Assembly (NCBI GenBank): GCA_028015205.1
Contig: CM051511.1
Coordinates: 34,340,001 to 34,404,000, forward strand
Direction of reading: 5' to 3'
Source: Mytilisepta virgata
Taxonomy: Eukaryota > Mollusca > Bivalvia > Mytilida > Mytilidae
Length of the DNA stretch: 64,000 nt
In this document: piece by piece, positions 1-11,129 of the stretch
Layout: each line of letters starts with the position of its first letter
Numbering within the stretch: position 1 is the first letter of the stretch
Position numbers and translations under genes: made by a program
The notes under the pieces: generated by a model
Databases searched by the model: none
Seen by the model: only the letters and a program-made list of their open reading frames with translations
What the model was told of the DNA's origin: nothing

Positions 1-570
1 TTTGAAGTGGCAGATCAAAATCAATGACCACAAATGACAAAAGACAATTTGTTCGCCTAATACGGGAAAATAGTAAAATATGTTCATTGAAGGAATTTAC
101 TAATATTTAGAATGAACGTGGTGTGTGTGTGTGATGTCGAAAAGGACAGTTAAACGTACCTTGTATAAGGATGGGTACCATCGTAGATTTGTAAAGAAAA
201 CAAGAGAATTGAGCCGGTATAGCTCACCTGACAGTCCCACAATTAGTTTCAGAAAAGAAGATTTTTAAAAGAATTTAACATGGCGGAAATATCAGCTGTC
301 CGACCAGGACGAAATATGCAAACTTTATAAAGGTTCTTCCATAAATGCTTCATACAGAGTTTCTTCATTTAGCTATGTCATTTCAGAGGAAAATATTTTT
401 AAAATTAGTCCAAACAGAAAAAATAATTCATCATAGCGGCAATATTAGCATGGATTTTACCCCAAGTAAATTTTTTTTTCACCTTGGACAAAAAGCAAAT
501 TCTTTTTTTCATGGCAAGTGGAAAATAATTATTTTTTTTATGTACTAAAAACAATTCCTTTTTTAACCTA
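1..570. other. AT-rich flank, no supported gene
   Basis: No supported gene. A 44-codon open stretch begins at the ATG at 135 (MSKRTVKRTLYKDGYHRRF...). It is basic and could be the edge of an exon or of a helix-turn-helix transposase, but nothing confirms either. Poly-T runs at 470-540 are typical of repeat flanks. Confidence 0.4.
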
Positions 571-1809
571 CAGGCCATGTGAGCTTATGTCATCACTTTG
601 CGTAAGTCGTCCGTCGTCTGTAAAATTTTCACATTTTGATCTTCTCCTCTGAAACTACTCAGCAGATGAACTAAACTTGGTAGAAGTGATGTATGGAAGG
701 GCCTCTACAAACCATCCACTGTTGATTTCGGTTGGATTAACAACATAGCCGACAAAGCCCATCTTTGATTTTTTTTATTGGCCAATTTTCAAAAATCTTC
801 TTCTCTGAAACTACATTATGAAATGTTTGAAACTTTGCAGGATGGAAGACAACGATACCCTCTACAAAGGATTCACTTTTGGTTGATCTTCGTCCTCTCA
901 ACCGACGGCTGCGGCTGTTCAAATTTTCCATTGAAACCATATGGGAAAAGATTTTTTTGTCATTTGCTCAGGAAAGAATGGGCAGACTGTGAACAAAGCT
1001 GGCAGGAATGATGTATGGAAGGAACTTTACCAACTTTCCACCTTTGATTCCAGTTGATTGAACACCATGGCCATCTTTGATTTTTATTGGCCAATTTTTA
1101 AAAATATTCTTCTCTGAAACTACATCATGAAATGTATTGAAACTTTGCAGGACTGATGCCAAATATACTCTCTTACAATCCAATTTTTGTTGAGATTCAT
1201 CCACCCAACCGACGGCTTCGGCAGTGTCCATCGAATCCATATGTGAAAGGGTTTGTTTTGTCATTTGCTCAGGAACTAATTTGCAGATTGTAACAAATGT
1301 TGACAGAAATGATTTGCGGAAGGAGCTCTTTCAACTATCTACCTTTGGTTATGGTTGGCTACCTTTGGTTCCGGTTGGATGAACAACATGGCAGCCAGAG
1401 ACCATATTTGATTTTGATTGGGCAATTTTTAAAAATCTCCTCTGAAACTATATTATGAAAAGTTTTGAAACTTTGCAGAATTCATGACAACAATATACAG
1501 CTATTGATTGAGTCAATATATGTTTTGCTATACGATAGTGATCTGCACGTGGAGCCTGCGGCTGTTTAAAGTTTCCATTGAATCCACACGGGAAAAGCTC
1601 AGGAACTAATGGACAGACTAACTAAATTTGGCAGGAGTCTCACATGGACGGACAGATGAAAATGATCTACCGTTTAAGTCAAAGGTCAAATATCAAGGTT
1701 ACTTTGACATTTTGCGTTTCTTAAAAAGCCCTGTGGATACAAAAGAGCTTACATTTTATAATGGCCTAATAAAGCCATGTGAACGATACAGGCTCAAGTG
1801 AGCCTCTAG
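571..1809 (+). mobile_element. GTGAGC-type bivalve repeat, copy 1 (Helitron-like ends)
   Basis: The copy starts inside the 5' block (GGCCATGTGAGC, then TCATCACTTTGCG and CGTCCGTCGTC). It ends with a CTAG that follows the AGGCTC..GAGCCT hairpin. Three diverged internal units of about 300-330 bp each contain 'GAAACTACATTATGAAATG' (near 812, 1116 and 1444). It is non-coding. The 5' hairpin is truncated compared with the copy at 16.35 kb. Confidence 0.75.
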
Positions 1810-2798
1810 TTTTTTGGTTTCCGTCACTGATCATTCACATAAACAGCATGGCTTTTTGGTTTGATTATGGTATTCTCTCAGCCATCATATGAATCCCAGG
1901 ATCTTCTTCACAAGACCCGATGAAGGTATTAAATTGAAAGTAGATCTATTTGTTCCTATCAAGGTCCCTAACAAGCATGACAAATGCTGTTACTTTTTAT
2001 GTCGATCGGAAATCCAAATGTCCACCAGCAGAGGACAAAGTTAGCATTGAAACCCTATGGGAAACATTTTCATTTTCTTAAGAAACACCGAACAGAATGC
2101 CAACCCAGTCGTCAGACTTGTCTGACGTGATTATTCATTGATTTGTTACAGAACTTACCAGTATTTATCAAAATTCAAAAATAATAGAAATACTAAGGGT
2201 TCATTCCTTGTATTGCACATGGTAGATCTCCTTAGCTTAAATTTGGGTTCCTACCTCGGTATTTGTGGTTACGAGTACTTCTTGTTTAAAATAAGTTTGG
2301 TTTTTGGTCTTCCAAATGTTTCGGTTTTAATGCTGCTGATGAGAGGTAACTCCTTGAAATGCGTCGTATACAGCATAGTATAAATTTATTATATTTAATA
2401 TTAGTATCTTTGGATTGTTATTTTTTAACCACACTTGGTAGAGGCATTCACATTGTGTTGCTACTTTGGTGCCGATTCGTAAAAAAACATGGCCTACAGG
2501 GGACTTTGAACATTTTTATTGGTTAATTTTCAAGAATCTTCTTCTCAAGAACTGCTGAAAGGATTAAACTGAAACGTGGTATGTTCCTATTAATGTCATT
2601 ATCAAGTGTTGTTACTTTTTGTGACGATCTGAAGTTCAAAATGGCCGTCTGCGGGGTCAAAGTTTGCATTAAAACCCCTATCTTAAACACAGTTTTCATC
2701 TTCATGAGAACCACTGAACAGAATTTTACTTTATACTATTTAAATCCAATGGGAACCAATCAACCAGATAAGCGATTGAGGCTCCTTAGAGCCTCTCG
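1810..2798 (+). mobile_element. GTGAGC-type repeat, copy 2, split by another repeat
   Basis: Two internal units can be aligned (about 1905-2100 and 2520-2740; both have 'CTTCTTC.CAAGA', 'TGTTACTTTT.TG' and 'GAACAGAAT'). They are separated by the unrelated repeat at 2125-2430. The 3' end is GAGGCTCCTTAGAGCCTCTCG at 2778-2798, a mutated form of the usual hairpin plus CTAG. The 5' end is not identifiable. Confidence 0.55.
2125..2430 (+). repeat. Dispersed repeat, partner of 13805-14092
   Basis: This segment reappears in reverse complement at 13805-14092 with roughly 85-90% identity by eye. Shared strings include AAGGGTTCATTCCTTGTATT, TGGTCTTCCAAATGTTTCGG and CTGCTGATGAGA. It sits between two units of the copy-2 repeat, so it probably inserted there. 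No coding potential is evident. Confidence 0.7.
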
Positions 2799-2924
2799 TT
2801 TCTTTTTTTGTTTTTGTTTGTTTTTTTAAGACAACAAACTATTTTTTTCACTTGATGTTAATACATTTTATTTTTTTTCTAACATTGTTAGAAACATATT
2901 ATTTTTTTCTTAATTATTTGGAAG

Positions 2925-3076
2925 GGCCTTCCATAGATGCTCCATACCAAGTTTCAGTTCATTTGGCTTAGGGTTTCAGAGGAGAAGATCAAAAGGTAAA
3001 AGTTTACAGACGTACGGACGACGGACGGACGCCAAGTGATGACAAAAGCTCACATGGGTCTTTGGGCCATGTGAGA
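2925..3076 (-). mobile_element. GTGAGC-type repeat, 5' end fragment (copy 3)
   Basis: Read on the minus strand, this is the 5' end block: CATGTGAGCTTTTGTCATCA, GGCGTCCGTCCGTCGTCCG, then 'CTTCTCCTCTGAAACCCT' and 'CCATAGATGCTCC'. It stops after about 150 bp. The adjoining 3085 sequence belongs to the DIRS-like element. Confidence 0.7.
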
Positions 3077-3084
3077 TAAAAACG

Positions 3085-3847
3085 ATGTTTAGTAAAAAAA
3101 AAAAAAGACGGCGGATAAGATTGATGTGGGGTCGAAGGGAAAGATCTAAATTTTATAAGATTACTGGAAAAACGTCATTTTTAGTGATGAATGCAAAGAA
3201 GAAATTGGAGAGGACAAACAATACAGCCAAAGATAGGATCACCGAGGATACGGAACTAATTAGAAATCGTCAAAAACAAATCAAATTAGCCAATTCTTCA
3301 GAAGCGGGATGGAGAGTTGTGGCAGAATATACAACTAATCCGCTAGCGGACGACTCTGACGACGAGAAGAAGATTTGCAAGGCACAGATAAGAGCCGAAA
3401 ATCAAGAAAGAAAAGGCCAAAAGGAAAACCTCAACAGAATCCGCCTCATACATACCAACTGTGAAAATGCTCTGCATCGAAAGGCCAGGAAAATGTTTAA
3501 ACTGCAACGAGAAGGGTCATTGGAGAAGGGAATGCCCCCATTTGACAAAAGATACAGAGACACAGATTCAGATAAGTACTAATAAGAATTTTAGTAGTAA
3601 GTTAGATTGTAAACAAAGATTAAGCACAAAACCGGTACATATTATCCACGATTTTAGTTTGAGACAGTTCCCACATACCGGGGTGAACTCTATTACAACT
3701 GAAAATAAAGTCGACAATACACATACAGTTGAAAACAATCAGTCTCCAGCAGAGAAACTGAAAACAAAGTTAGACAAATGGAAATCTATAGGTGCGAATG
3801 AACATATCATAGACGTTATAGACAAGGATATAAAATTCCTTTTATGA
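3085..3847 (+). pseudogene. gag-like ORF remnant with CCHC zinc knuckle
   Basis: Two overlapping frames, 3085-3582 and 3461-3847, together look like one frameshifted gag. The first is very basic and Lys/Arg-rich and starts right after a poly-A tract (KKKKRRRIR). The second contains a canonical CCHC knuckle (C-x2-C-x4-H-x4-C, CLNCNEKGHWRREC) followed by an acidic/polar linker. It then runs into 'LDKWKSIGANEHIIDVI', which resembles the segment preceding DIRS-type reverse transcriptases. A knuckle is expected to bind RNA. The frameshift falls near 3480-3570. Confidence 0.55.
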
Positions 3848-4036
3848 CTTTGCCTGATAAAGTTATATTAGAAAACAACAAATCAGCTAGGGATAATTGT
3901 CAATTTGTAAAAAACGAGATTATGAAACTATTATAAAAAAACTGTATTAAAGAAGTATATGACATACCACATGTGGTTAATCCTCTAACAGTGGCAAACA
4001 ACAAGGGTAAATAAAGGCTCGTATTAGATGCTAGTC

Positions 4037-5063
4037 ACATACCTATATGGACACATATATCTCATATTACAGAGCTAAAATGAGAGCTGAAAGATCTGGA
4101 CGAAATGTAAATCCATTCGATTTTATTGATAAAAATCCAGTGGAAAATACACATAAAAATATATTAGGAGTCGATAAAAGTGCTTCTAATATAGCCTCTA
4201 GGCAAGAGCTAAAAAGATTGCCAATAGAATATAATATAAAGATACAATCAATTTTATATTTTATCAGATTAAAAGTAGAGGAAGTAAATCCTCTTCTCAA
4301 AGAATCATTTATGCTTTGTAAAGATTTAGATTCCAAGGGAATTTATACTTGGTACTCTTTTATAATTGATTTGATAAAAGAAACAGATATAAACATAGAG
4401 AGTCTATATTGGGAGAAAAATGATAAAATAAGTATTTGTAAGAAAGATATCAGAGAAAAACTTAAAACTTATTATGATAAACTGATTTCAGATAGAATTT
4501 CATCATTTGATGAATCAAGTAAATTGCTTTTATATAAGAACTTATATAAAAAAGAAAATTCTCAAAACTATCTTCTTTCATTGAACTCTGAACATCGAGT
4601 GTTAATAACAAAAATGAGAATTAGTGATCACAATCTCTTGGTCGAAAAAGGGAGACATTTAAAAATACCTAGAGACCAGAGATTGTGTAAATTATGTAAT
4701 GTATTAGAAGATGAAAAACATTTTCTTTTAGATTGTAGACAAAATCACGCACTAAGGACATTATATTTGGAATATATTAAAAAGGAAAATGATAATTTTT
4801 ATAGTATGTCTTCAGAAGAAAAAGTTGTTTTCATTTTAAGTCCTTCTACGCCATCCCAAGTAAATAAATTAGGATCCTTTATAAACAGTCAAAAGCACTG
4901 AGGACAGGGGACTCTTAAATATTTGCTTGTTTTTTTTTTATATGTTACAAATTAATGTTTGTATATGTTGAGTTTGGCACGTATTGATCTGTATATGTTG
5001 AATGTATATATATATATATGTAAATGTCACAAACATTGTTTAAAGTTTTGATTTGATTTGATT
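4037..5063 (+). mobile_element. 5'-truncated LINE insertion
   Basis: A non-LTR element truncated at its 5' end and inserted into the DIRS-like RT between the LVLDASHI and NPCLFKF codons. It holds one ORF (4047-4901) and a short 3' UTR containing 'GAGGACAGGGG(A)CTCTT'. It ends in a TTTGATTTGATTTGATT tail, the simple-repeat terminus typical of CR1-like LINEs. The same 3' UTR motif recurs at 28640. I could not read a clear target-site duplication. Confidence 0.7.
4047..4901 (+). CDS. LINE ORF2 C-terminal fragment with zinc-binding tail
   Basis: An open 284-residue frame. The central block 'RVLITKMRISDHNLLVEKGR', followed by 'RLCKLCNVLEDEKHFLLDC', is the C-terminal zinc-binding region seen behind the reverse transcriptase of many mollusc and vertebrate CR1/jockey-like LINEs (zf-RVT-like, C-x2-C...H-x4-C). 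The upstream 'YFIRLKVEEVNPLLKESF' matches the frame of the LINE remnant at 15.9-16.0 kb, so both belong to one family. The RT and endonuclease parts are missing, so this cannot be a working element. The ORF is intact, which suggests a fairly recent insertion. Confidence 0.7.
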   Translation: MDTYISYYRAKMRAERSGRNVNPFDFIDKNPVENTHKNILGVDKSASNIASRQELKRLPIEYNIKIQSILYFIRLKVEEVNPLLKESFMLCKDLDSKGIYTWYSFIIDLIKETDINIESLYWEKNDKISICKKDIREKLKTYYDKLISDRISSFDESSKLLLYKNLYKKENSQNYLLSLNSEHRVLITKMRISDHNLLVEKGRHLKIPRDQRLCKLCNVLEDEKHFLLDCRQNHALRTLYLEYIKKENDNFYSMSSEEKVVFILSPSTPSQVNKLGSFINSQKH

Positions 5064-6500
5064 AATCCGTGTTTATTTAAATTTCATTATAAGTACGAAG
5101 ACGCTAGTACAACTAGGCAAATGTTCCAACAGGGTGATTTCTGTTTCACTTACGATTTAAAGAGTGTGTACCATCATGTACAGATTTTTCCTTCAGATCG
5201 GAGATATTTAGGCTTCAAATGAGAAAATATATATTATGTTTTTAATGTTTTGCCATTGAGCCTAGCCATAAGTGGTTACATATTCAGTAAGGTTGTAAGG
5301 GAAGCAATGAAGCATTGGCGAATTAAAGGCGTGACAATTAGTATGTATTTAGATGATGGTTTAGGTGGAGGCAAAGATTTCAGTAAAGCTCGGAGACAAG
5401 CTAAATCATCAGAACCAATTATACAGTTTTGGTTTTGTAATTGCACATGAAAAATGCAACTGGTTGCCTATACAGGATTTTATTTGGCTGGGTTATCAGT
5501 GCGAAAAGGTCTCGTTCGTCTGACTGAAAACAGGATATCAAAACTGAAAGTTGGTTCTAAAAGCCTGTTGTTACAAGCACAAAAAGTTAGTTTTCTTGCT
5601 TCAATTGTTGGTCAGATTATTTCTGCTCAAGCCGTATTTAGCGACGCAGTACGTCTGAGAGCGAGGTTTTCATACGATTACATTCTGGCTAAGGCGAGCT
5701 GGAATTCTTTGATCAAAGTAGAAAATAAATGAGTCTTTGCAAGAAATGGTTTTCTGGTTTGAAAATATAGATAAGCTCAATGGTAAAGGAGCTAAATTAT
5801 GTCGGTTGACAGATCTTACAGAGAGAGAGAAGTAAGTATATATTGTGACGCCTCAGATGCCGGCTACGGTGGTCATTTGACAATAGATTCTATACATGAG
5901 TCTGACTAATATGTATGGAAGTTGGTCAGAAACAGAAAAAGAGAAAAGTTCAACTTGAAGAGAGTTGGAAACAGTAGACAGAATGCTAAATAATTCTGTG
6001 GATAGAATACAGGGGAAATCTGTCAAAATTTTCAGTGAGAACAAAAATGTCTCTCACATTTTAAACGTAGGAAGCAGAAAACGAGGTTTACATGAAATAG
6101 CTATGTCAGTACATAACACGTGTGACACACAATCCATTGATCCAAGAATGTATTCCAAGAGAATCAGACAAACAAGCAGATTTATTAAGTAGAACGTCAG
6201 ATTGTGACGACTGGAGTATACAAAATTGGGCATTCGACTATCTGGACGAATTATGGGCTAAAGATACATGGGATCGTTTCGCAAACGATTACAACAACAA
6301 ATGCGAAATTTTCAATTCCAAATTTTGATGCACAGGTACCGCAGGAGTTGACGCCTTTTGGTCAAGAGATAACAACTGGTTGGTTCCTCCGCCGAGTCTA
6401 GTTGCTAGAGTGATTAATCAAATAAAAGTAGAAAAGTGTGAAGGTACTTTGGTCATTACTCAATGGAAGTCCGCTTCATTCTGGCCCTTGCTTATAAACA
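5064..6500 (+). pseudogene. Reverse transcriptase/RNase H remnant (DIRS-like)
   Basis: The 3' part of the interrupted RT. Readable blocks: NPCLFKF.YKYEDA and FTYDLKSVYHHVQIFPSDRRYLGF (5070-5220, then a stop); the YLDDGLGG active-site box (5347-5370); FLASIVGQIISAQ (5598-5636); RLRARFSYDYILAKASWNSL (about 5656-5715); and YCDASDAGYGGHL (near 5842-5880), an RNase H-type first acidic block. The region ends with W.VPPPSLVARVI (near 6380-6412) and QWKSASFWPL (6460-6489). At least one internal stop and several frame changes interrupt it. Together with 3760-4036 it would have copied the element's RNA. It is inert here. Confidence 0.6.
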
Positions 6501-6529
6501 GATTCAAAATTTCAATATTTTGTTAGGGA

Positions 6530-7230
6530 TCATAGATTTCTACATGGATTTAATATTACATCTATCCCAATGAGCTCGACATTAAGGATACCACAGACAC
6601 TGCCAAGTCTGCATCTTATCTTGACCTTCACCTCGAAATAGACACCAGAGGAAGGTTGAATACAAAACTTTACGACAAATGGGATGACTTTGACTTTCCA
6701 ATCGTCAACTTCCCATTTTTGAGCGGCAATATTCCAGATGCGCCGGTGTATGGAGTATATATTTCACAACTCACACGTTATTCCAGAGCTTGTGACATAT
6801 ACATTGACTTCCTGGACAGAGCCCGGCTCCTGACAGAAAAGTTGCTCAGACAGGGGTACGTTGTTCCTAAGTTGAAGTCATCCTTATTAAAATTCTATGG
6901 GCGTCATCATGACTTGGTTGACAGGTATGAAAAAACCGTTTCCCAAATGAAAATGGACCTGTTCCATTGATATTATCCCTTCCTCATACCGGATTTGACA
7001 TGGGCAGCATGGCGGTTGTCCTGCAGGAAGCAGATATTGCTTACTCTTCCGGATCACCTGAGACTACCCCCGGTGTTTTGGTGCGGTCCATGTTGTTCAT
7101 ATGGTTTTAGTTTTTAATTGTAGTGCATGTATTGTTTTGGTCTTGTCTTCGTTGTTCTCCGGAGTTTGTCAGTTGTTACGATTTTTCACTCCTTCGAATA
7201 TCCCTTTGGTATTTTTTGACTTTACCTACT
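6530..7230 (+). mobile_element. 3' fragment of a YIDD-type reverse-transcriptase element, copy 1
   Basis: Begins abruptly after the DIRS-like remnant and carries the C-terminal RT frame (6557-6970). A 3' UTR follows with 'CTGCAGGAAGCAGA.A', 'CTCCGGA.TTTGTCAGTTGT' and a 'TTGACTTTAC' end. The same 3' UTR occurs in reverse at 63211-63470. The family is probably Penelope-like, but no endonuclease is present to confirm this. Confidence 0.6.
6557..6970 (+). pseudogene. C-terminal reverse-transcriptase fragment
   Basis: The frame is open from about 6557. It reads YIYPNELDIKDTTDTAKSAS, then a short lineage-typical block (TKLYDKWDDFDFPIVNFPFL, near 6662), GVYISQLTRYSRACD and KFYGRHHDLVDRY, and stops at 6968. 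The finger/palm region with the YIDD active site is missing here, but is present in the second copy at 63.5-63.9 kb. The two copies are nearly identical over the last 45 codons. This is the thumb and C-terminal part of an RT that cannot work alone. Confidence 0.65.
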
Positions 7231-7313
7231 TACACAACAAGGTAGAGGTCAAAACGGAGTTTTTGGTAAAAGTTGCAAAAAAAATTCGCTAAAGTTCTGA
7301 TTTTTTTCAACAG

Positions 7314-7441
7314 GTATAAAGATTGACAAACATGCAACAGAAGCAATTAGAGAAAGTGGTGTAGAAGAAGACAGTGCTTTGTTCAAATTGTGTCCGAAAA
7401 TGTGTAAACTTTTGTTAGATTTAGAAGCGATATATAGTTGA
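7314..7441 (+). CDS. Possible 3' terminal coding exon
   Basis: A good acceptor (TTTTTTTCAACAG, ending at 7313) is followed by a 42-codon open frame to a TGA at 7439-7441. The frame reads IKIDKHATEAIRESGVEEDS and ends KLLLDLEAIYS. The mixed, non-repetitive composition looks coding. No upstream exon is recognised in the first 7 kb, which is filled with mobile elements, so it would lie outside the window. I do not recognise the protein. Confidence 0.2.
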
Positions 7442-7784
7442 CTCTGTTGGGAATAGGCTCAAGGTATCACAAACTTTGGGTTTGTAGAGGCTTTTTTCTC
7501 CTAGTTTTTTTTCTATCGAGCACGGCGGGCTATCGGCAAAATGACTTAGTCGTTTTTTGTGTTTTTCCTATTTCAATGGTATTTCATGGGTAATACGGGT
7601 AGTTAATGTGACCCGAGTTTTACAGTCATACAATGTCACACTTGATCAACTTTTGCTTGTCGACAAGCTGCATTGACAGAGATATATCCCAATATTTCTG
7701 AACCCTTTACGAGAACTGATTTTATTGTGTAATACAATGCGTTCGGTTTCATTAAATAAAAATAATAAAAAGACTTCTTACCTG

Positions 7785-7828
7785 CCATGATAAGTCCTCC
7801 CAAAGTTTGAATCATATTTATATAAAAT
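7785..7828 (-). promoter_or_regulatory. Possible TATA promoter and first coding exon (M-A-G)
   Basis: On the minus strand, TTTTATATAAATATG (near 7813-7828) lies about 30 nt upstream of ATGGCAG, which is directly followed by GTAAGAAG, a near-perfect 5' splice site. A start codon exon of seven coding bases is plausible. No downstream exon was found, so this may be chance. Confidence 0.2.
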
Positions 7829-8638
7829 GGTATAATTGCAACTACAAATTTTTTTTAATTTATGACCAAGCAAATGAAATAATATCTATTATTACATATT
7901 ATGTCGGATACATTGATGTATTCCTTGTATCAATATTATAATTTAGATCTCAATATGATGTAAGGACAGAAAATAAAATAATTAAAAGATAAAACACCAC
8001 ATCAATAACAAAAAAATATATATATCGGAGTTGCTCATTAAATCTATCTATATAGAAAGACAACTATTAATTTCTTTTTAACACAAGAACACGTACAAAA
8101 AAGGAAAAAAAAAAAAAAAAAACAACTGGATAGGTATGATCTCCGGCCAGTAGCAATACCCTGCAAACACGCATTTAACAAAAATATACATGTATTTACA
8201 TTTGAATTTGAGATGGACGGGTTAACAGTTTTAAAAATTACACTAGAACACAAGCGCGAAATCACAGAACGAATTCAATGTCATTTTTTGATAGATATCA
8301 AAATCCTGAAACTCTTATTAAGTGACCTTGTCGACCTTTTACTCACTGGAGTCAATAACAACAGGATTTTCTCTTTCATTTTCATTCGTAAAGGGTGAGG
8401 CAAAATTCAACTTATACATATAAAATGTAAGAATATGGCATAAGCATTAGTGAACTTATAATGGCTCATTTTACCCTTTTATTTTGGAAACGGTGAAAGA
8501 TACAAAAAAAATTCTGCAGTGACTTTTTGGTATTTTTCGTGAGGAATCATTCTTTAAAAATTCGTCAAATCCGATGAAGAATTAAAAGGTTTCAAAGTGA
8601 TTTTTTTTCTTTTCCAGCAAGGAACATAATAAAAAATG

Positions 8639-8695
8639 TTTATAAGATATCTTATAAACTATATAAGATATCTTATTATGAGATATCTTATAAAG
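8639..8695. repeat. Cluster of AAGATATCTT palindromes
   Basis: A perfect 20-nt palindrome (TTTATAAGATATCTTATAAA, 8639-8658) is followed by two more copies of the AGATATCT core (near 8665 and 8681). The three cores lie within about 50 bp. They could be the folded end of a small MITE or a cluster of binding sites. Confidence 0.5.
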
Positions 8696-8928
8696 TTTAT
8701 AATATATCTTGAAGTTAGAATAAATAGTAAAACGACTTGCCATAGAAAAGCTTTTCTTGAAGATATTTGCTTTCTATATATAAAAATAAGAAACAACTTA
8801 AAGTACAATGCTCAAATCAAATATTTGTCATAAATGGCTCTTTCTCATTGGATTAAAAATACAACAGATGAGTTGAGACCGTTTTATTTTACATGCAGTG
8901 TAAATCAAATACAGATTCGTAAAAACAA

Positions 8929-11129
8929 CTAGAGGCTCTCAAGAGCCTGTGTCGCTCACCTGTATCTAATGTGATTTTGGAAATTATGTAAAATTATATA
9001 ATGATTGAGACCAAGTTTGGTTTAATTTGACACAGTATTTAAAATTAAAAACAGGTCATCTTAGTGTAGTCTTACAATAGCTACTGAAGACATCTTATCA
9101 TTATTATTTTTGAATATGTGGTCAAGTTGTGACCATTCAGAATTTTTTTTACAATTTTCTGATAGACTTCTAAACAGTTAACTTCTATGTTCTTTTAAGC
9201 AAAGGCGGTTTGATGGCAGCGTCATCCGATACTAATAAGACATGAAAATATACTATAAACTAAATAGCTTCAAAATTTAATGAATTACTCATTTAAATAG
9301 AAAAATCTTGAAGTTATGAAAAAAAATAAATTACATAGGTACCAAACTCTGAAGAAAATTAAAAATAAAAATTCAGAGTGTAATCCAATGGGAAAATGAA
9401 AATCTCAAACTCATCAAAGGAACGGATAAAAACAGTCATATTCCTTACTTGGTATAAGCATTTGCTTATGTAAAAAAGTGTGGATAAAACCTGAATGGTA
9501 GAATTGATATGAAAATAAGTACTCCTTTGTTGCAAAAAAAAATTGGTACCGTTCAATTTATTTATAGGTAGGTCTACAATAGATCACAATAAGTGAATAA
9601 TGGATCAGCTACAAAAGTTACAACACTTGGTTAACAAATCAAAAGGAACATTTATACCCTGTTTTATTTCATTCTATTTAGTGGTTCTCTAAAACAAGAC
9701 ATTTGAATGTATTTCCCATAGTGTCCTATGTTAAACTAAGTCCCCTGTTGACGGCCATCTTGGATGATGGAGCAGCTACAAAGTAACAACTCTTGGTCAG
9801 CACCACATAAGAAACATTCCTGCCATATTTGGTTTCATTCCATTCTGTGGTTCTCTAAAAGAAGACATTTGAGTGTTTTTCCCATAGTGTCCTATGTTAA
9901 ACTAAGTCCCCTTTTGACGGCCATCTTGGATGATGGATCAGCTACAAAGTAACAACTCTTGGTCAGCACCACATAAGAAACATTCCTGCCATATTTGGTG
10001 TCATTCCATTCAGTGGTTCTCTAAAAGAAGACATTTGTATGTATTTCTCATAGGGTCTTATGTTAAACTAAGTCCCCTGCTGGCGGCCATCTTGGATGAT
10101 GGATCGGCTACAAAGTAACAACACTTGGTCAGCACCTCATAAAGAACATTCATGCCAAATTTGGTTTGATTCCATACTGTGGTTCTCTAAAAGAAGACAT
10201 TTGTATGTATTTCCTATAGGGTCCTATGTTAAACTAAGTCCCCTGATGGCGGCCACCTTGGATGATGGATAGGCACCAAAGTAACAACACTTGGTAAGCA
10301 TCTCATAAGGAACATTCATGCCATGTTTGGTTTCATTCCATTCAGTGGTTCTATAGAAGAAGACATTTGTATGTATTTCACTTAGGGTCCTATGTTAAAC
10401 TAAGTCCCTCACTGGTGGCCATTTTGAATGATGTAACGGTTACAAAGTAACAACACTTGGTCAGCACCTTGTAAGGAACATTCATGCTATGTTTTGTTAC
10501 ATTCCATTTAGTGGTTCTCTAAAAGAAGTCATTTGTATGCATTTCCCATAGGGTCCAATGTTAAACTTAGTCCCCCGCTGGCGGCCATCTCGGATGATGG
10601 ATCGGCCCGATAAAAAAACAAAGTAACAACACTTGGTCAGCACCTCATAAGGAACATTCATGCTATGTTTTGTTACATTCCATTCAGTGGTTCTCTAAAA
10701 GAAGTCATTTGTATGCATTTCCCATAGGGTCCTATGTTAAACTAAGTCCCCCCTCTGGCGGCCATCTTGGATGATGGATCGGCTACAAAGTAACAACACT
10801 TGGTCAGCACCTTATAAGGGTTCATTCATGCCAGATAGATTTAGTTTCATTCCATTCAGTGGTTCTCTAAAAGAAGTCATTTGTATGCATTTCCCCTAGG
10901 GTCCTATGTTAAACTAAGTTCCCCGCTGGCGGCCATCTTGGATGATGGATCGGCTACAAAGTAACAACACTTGGTCAGCACCTCATAAGGAACATTCATG
11001 CCATGTTTGGTTTCATTCCATTCAGTGGTTCTCTAGAAGAAGTTCAAAATGTAAAATGTTAACGACGACGACGGACGACGACGGACGACGGACGACGGAC
11101 GACGGACGCCAAGTGATGAGAAAAACTCA
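8929..11129 (-). mobile_element. GTGAGC-type repeat with 166-bp tandem core, copy A
   Basis: Read from its 3' end: CTAGAGGCTCTCAAGAGCCTG at 8929, then unique sequence to about 9600. Nine head-to-tail units of 165-178 bp follow (CAAAGTAACAACACTTGGTC near 9611, 9779, 9945, 10111, 10276, 10441, 10619, 10787 and 10961). A CGACGACGG microsatellite (11060-11105) precedes the 5' block GCCAAGTGATGAG. The terminal GGCCC..GGGCC hairpin is missing. The last unit steps straight into the microsatellite. Non-coding; short ORFs repeat with each unit and are artefacts. Confidence 0.85.

Larger units (their letters stand above)
3085..6520 (+). mobile_element. Decayed DIRS-like retroelement
   Basis: The order is a basic gag-like region (3085-3600), a zinc knuckle (CLNCNEKGHWRREC, near 3490), a reverse transcriptase start (3760-4036), a LINE insertion (4037-5063), the rest of the RT (5064-5735) and an RNase H-like region (5736-6500). 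Matching RT segments on both sides of the insertion (a RLVLD box before; NPCLFKF.YKYEDA after) show a single interrupted gene. Several stops and frame changes make it non-functional. No tyrosine recombinase was recognised, so the assignment to DIRS/Ngaro-type rests on the RT motifs I recall for that group. Confidence 0.6.
7442..8928. other. Non-coding stretch
   Basis: AT-rich sequence with a poly-A run near 8106-8122 and a cluster of short palindromes at 8639-8695. No gene is supported apart from the weak start exon listed separately. Confidence 0.5.
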
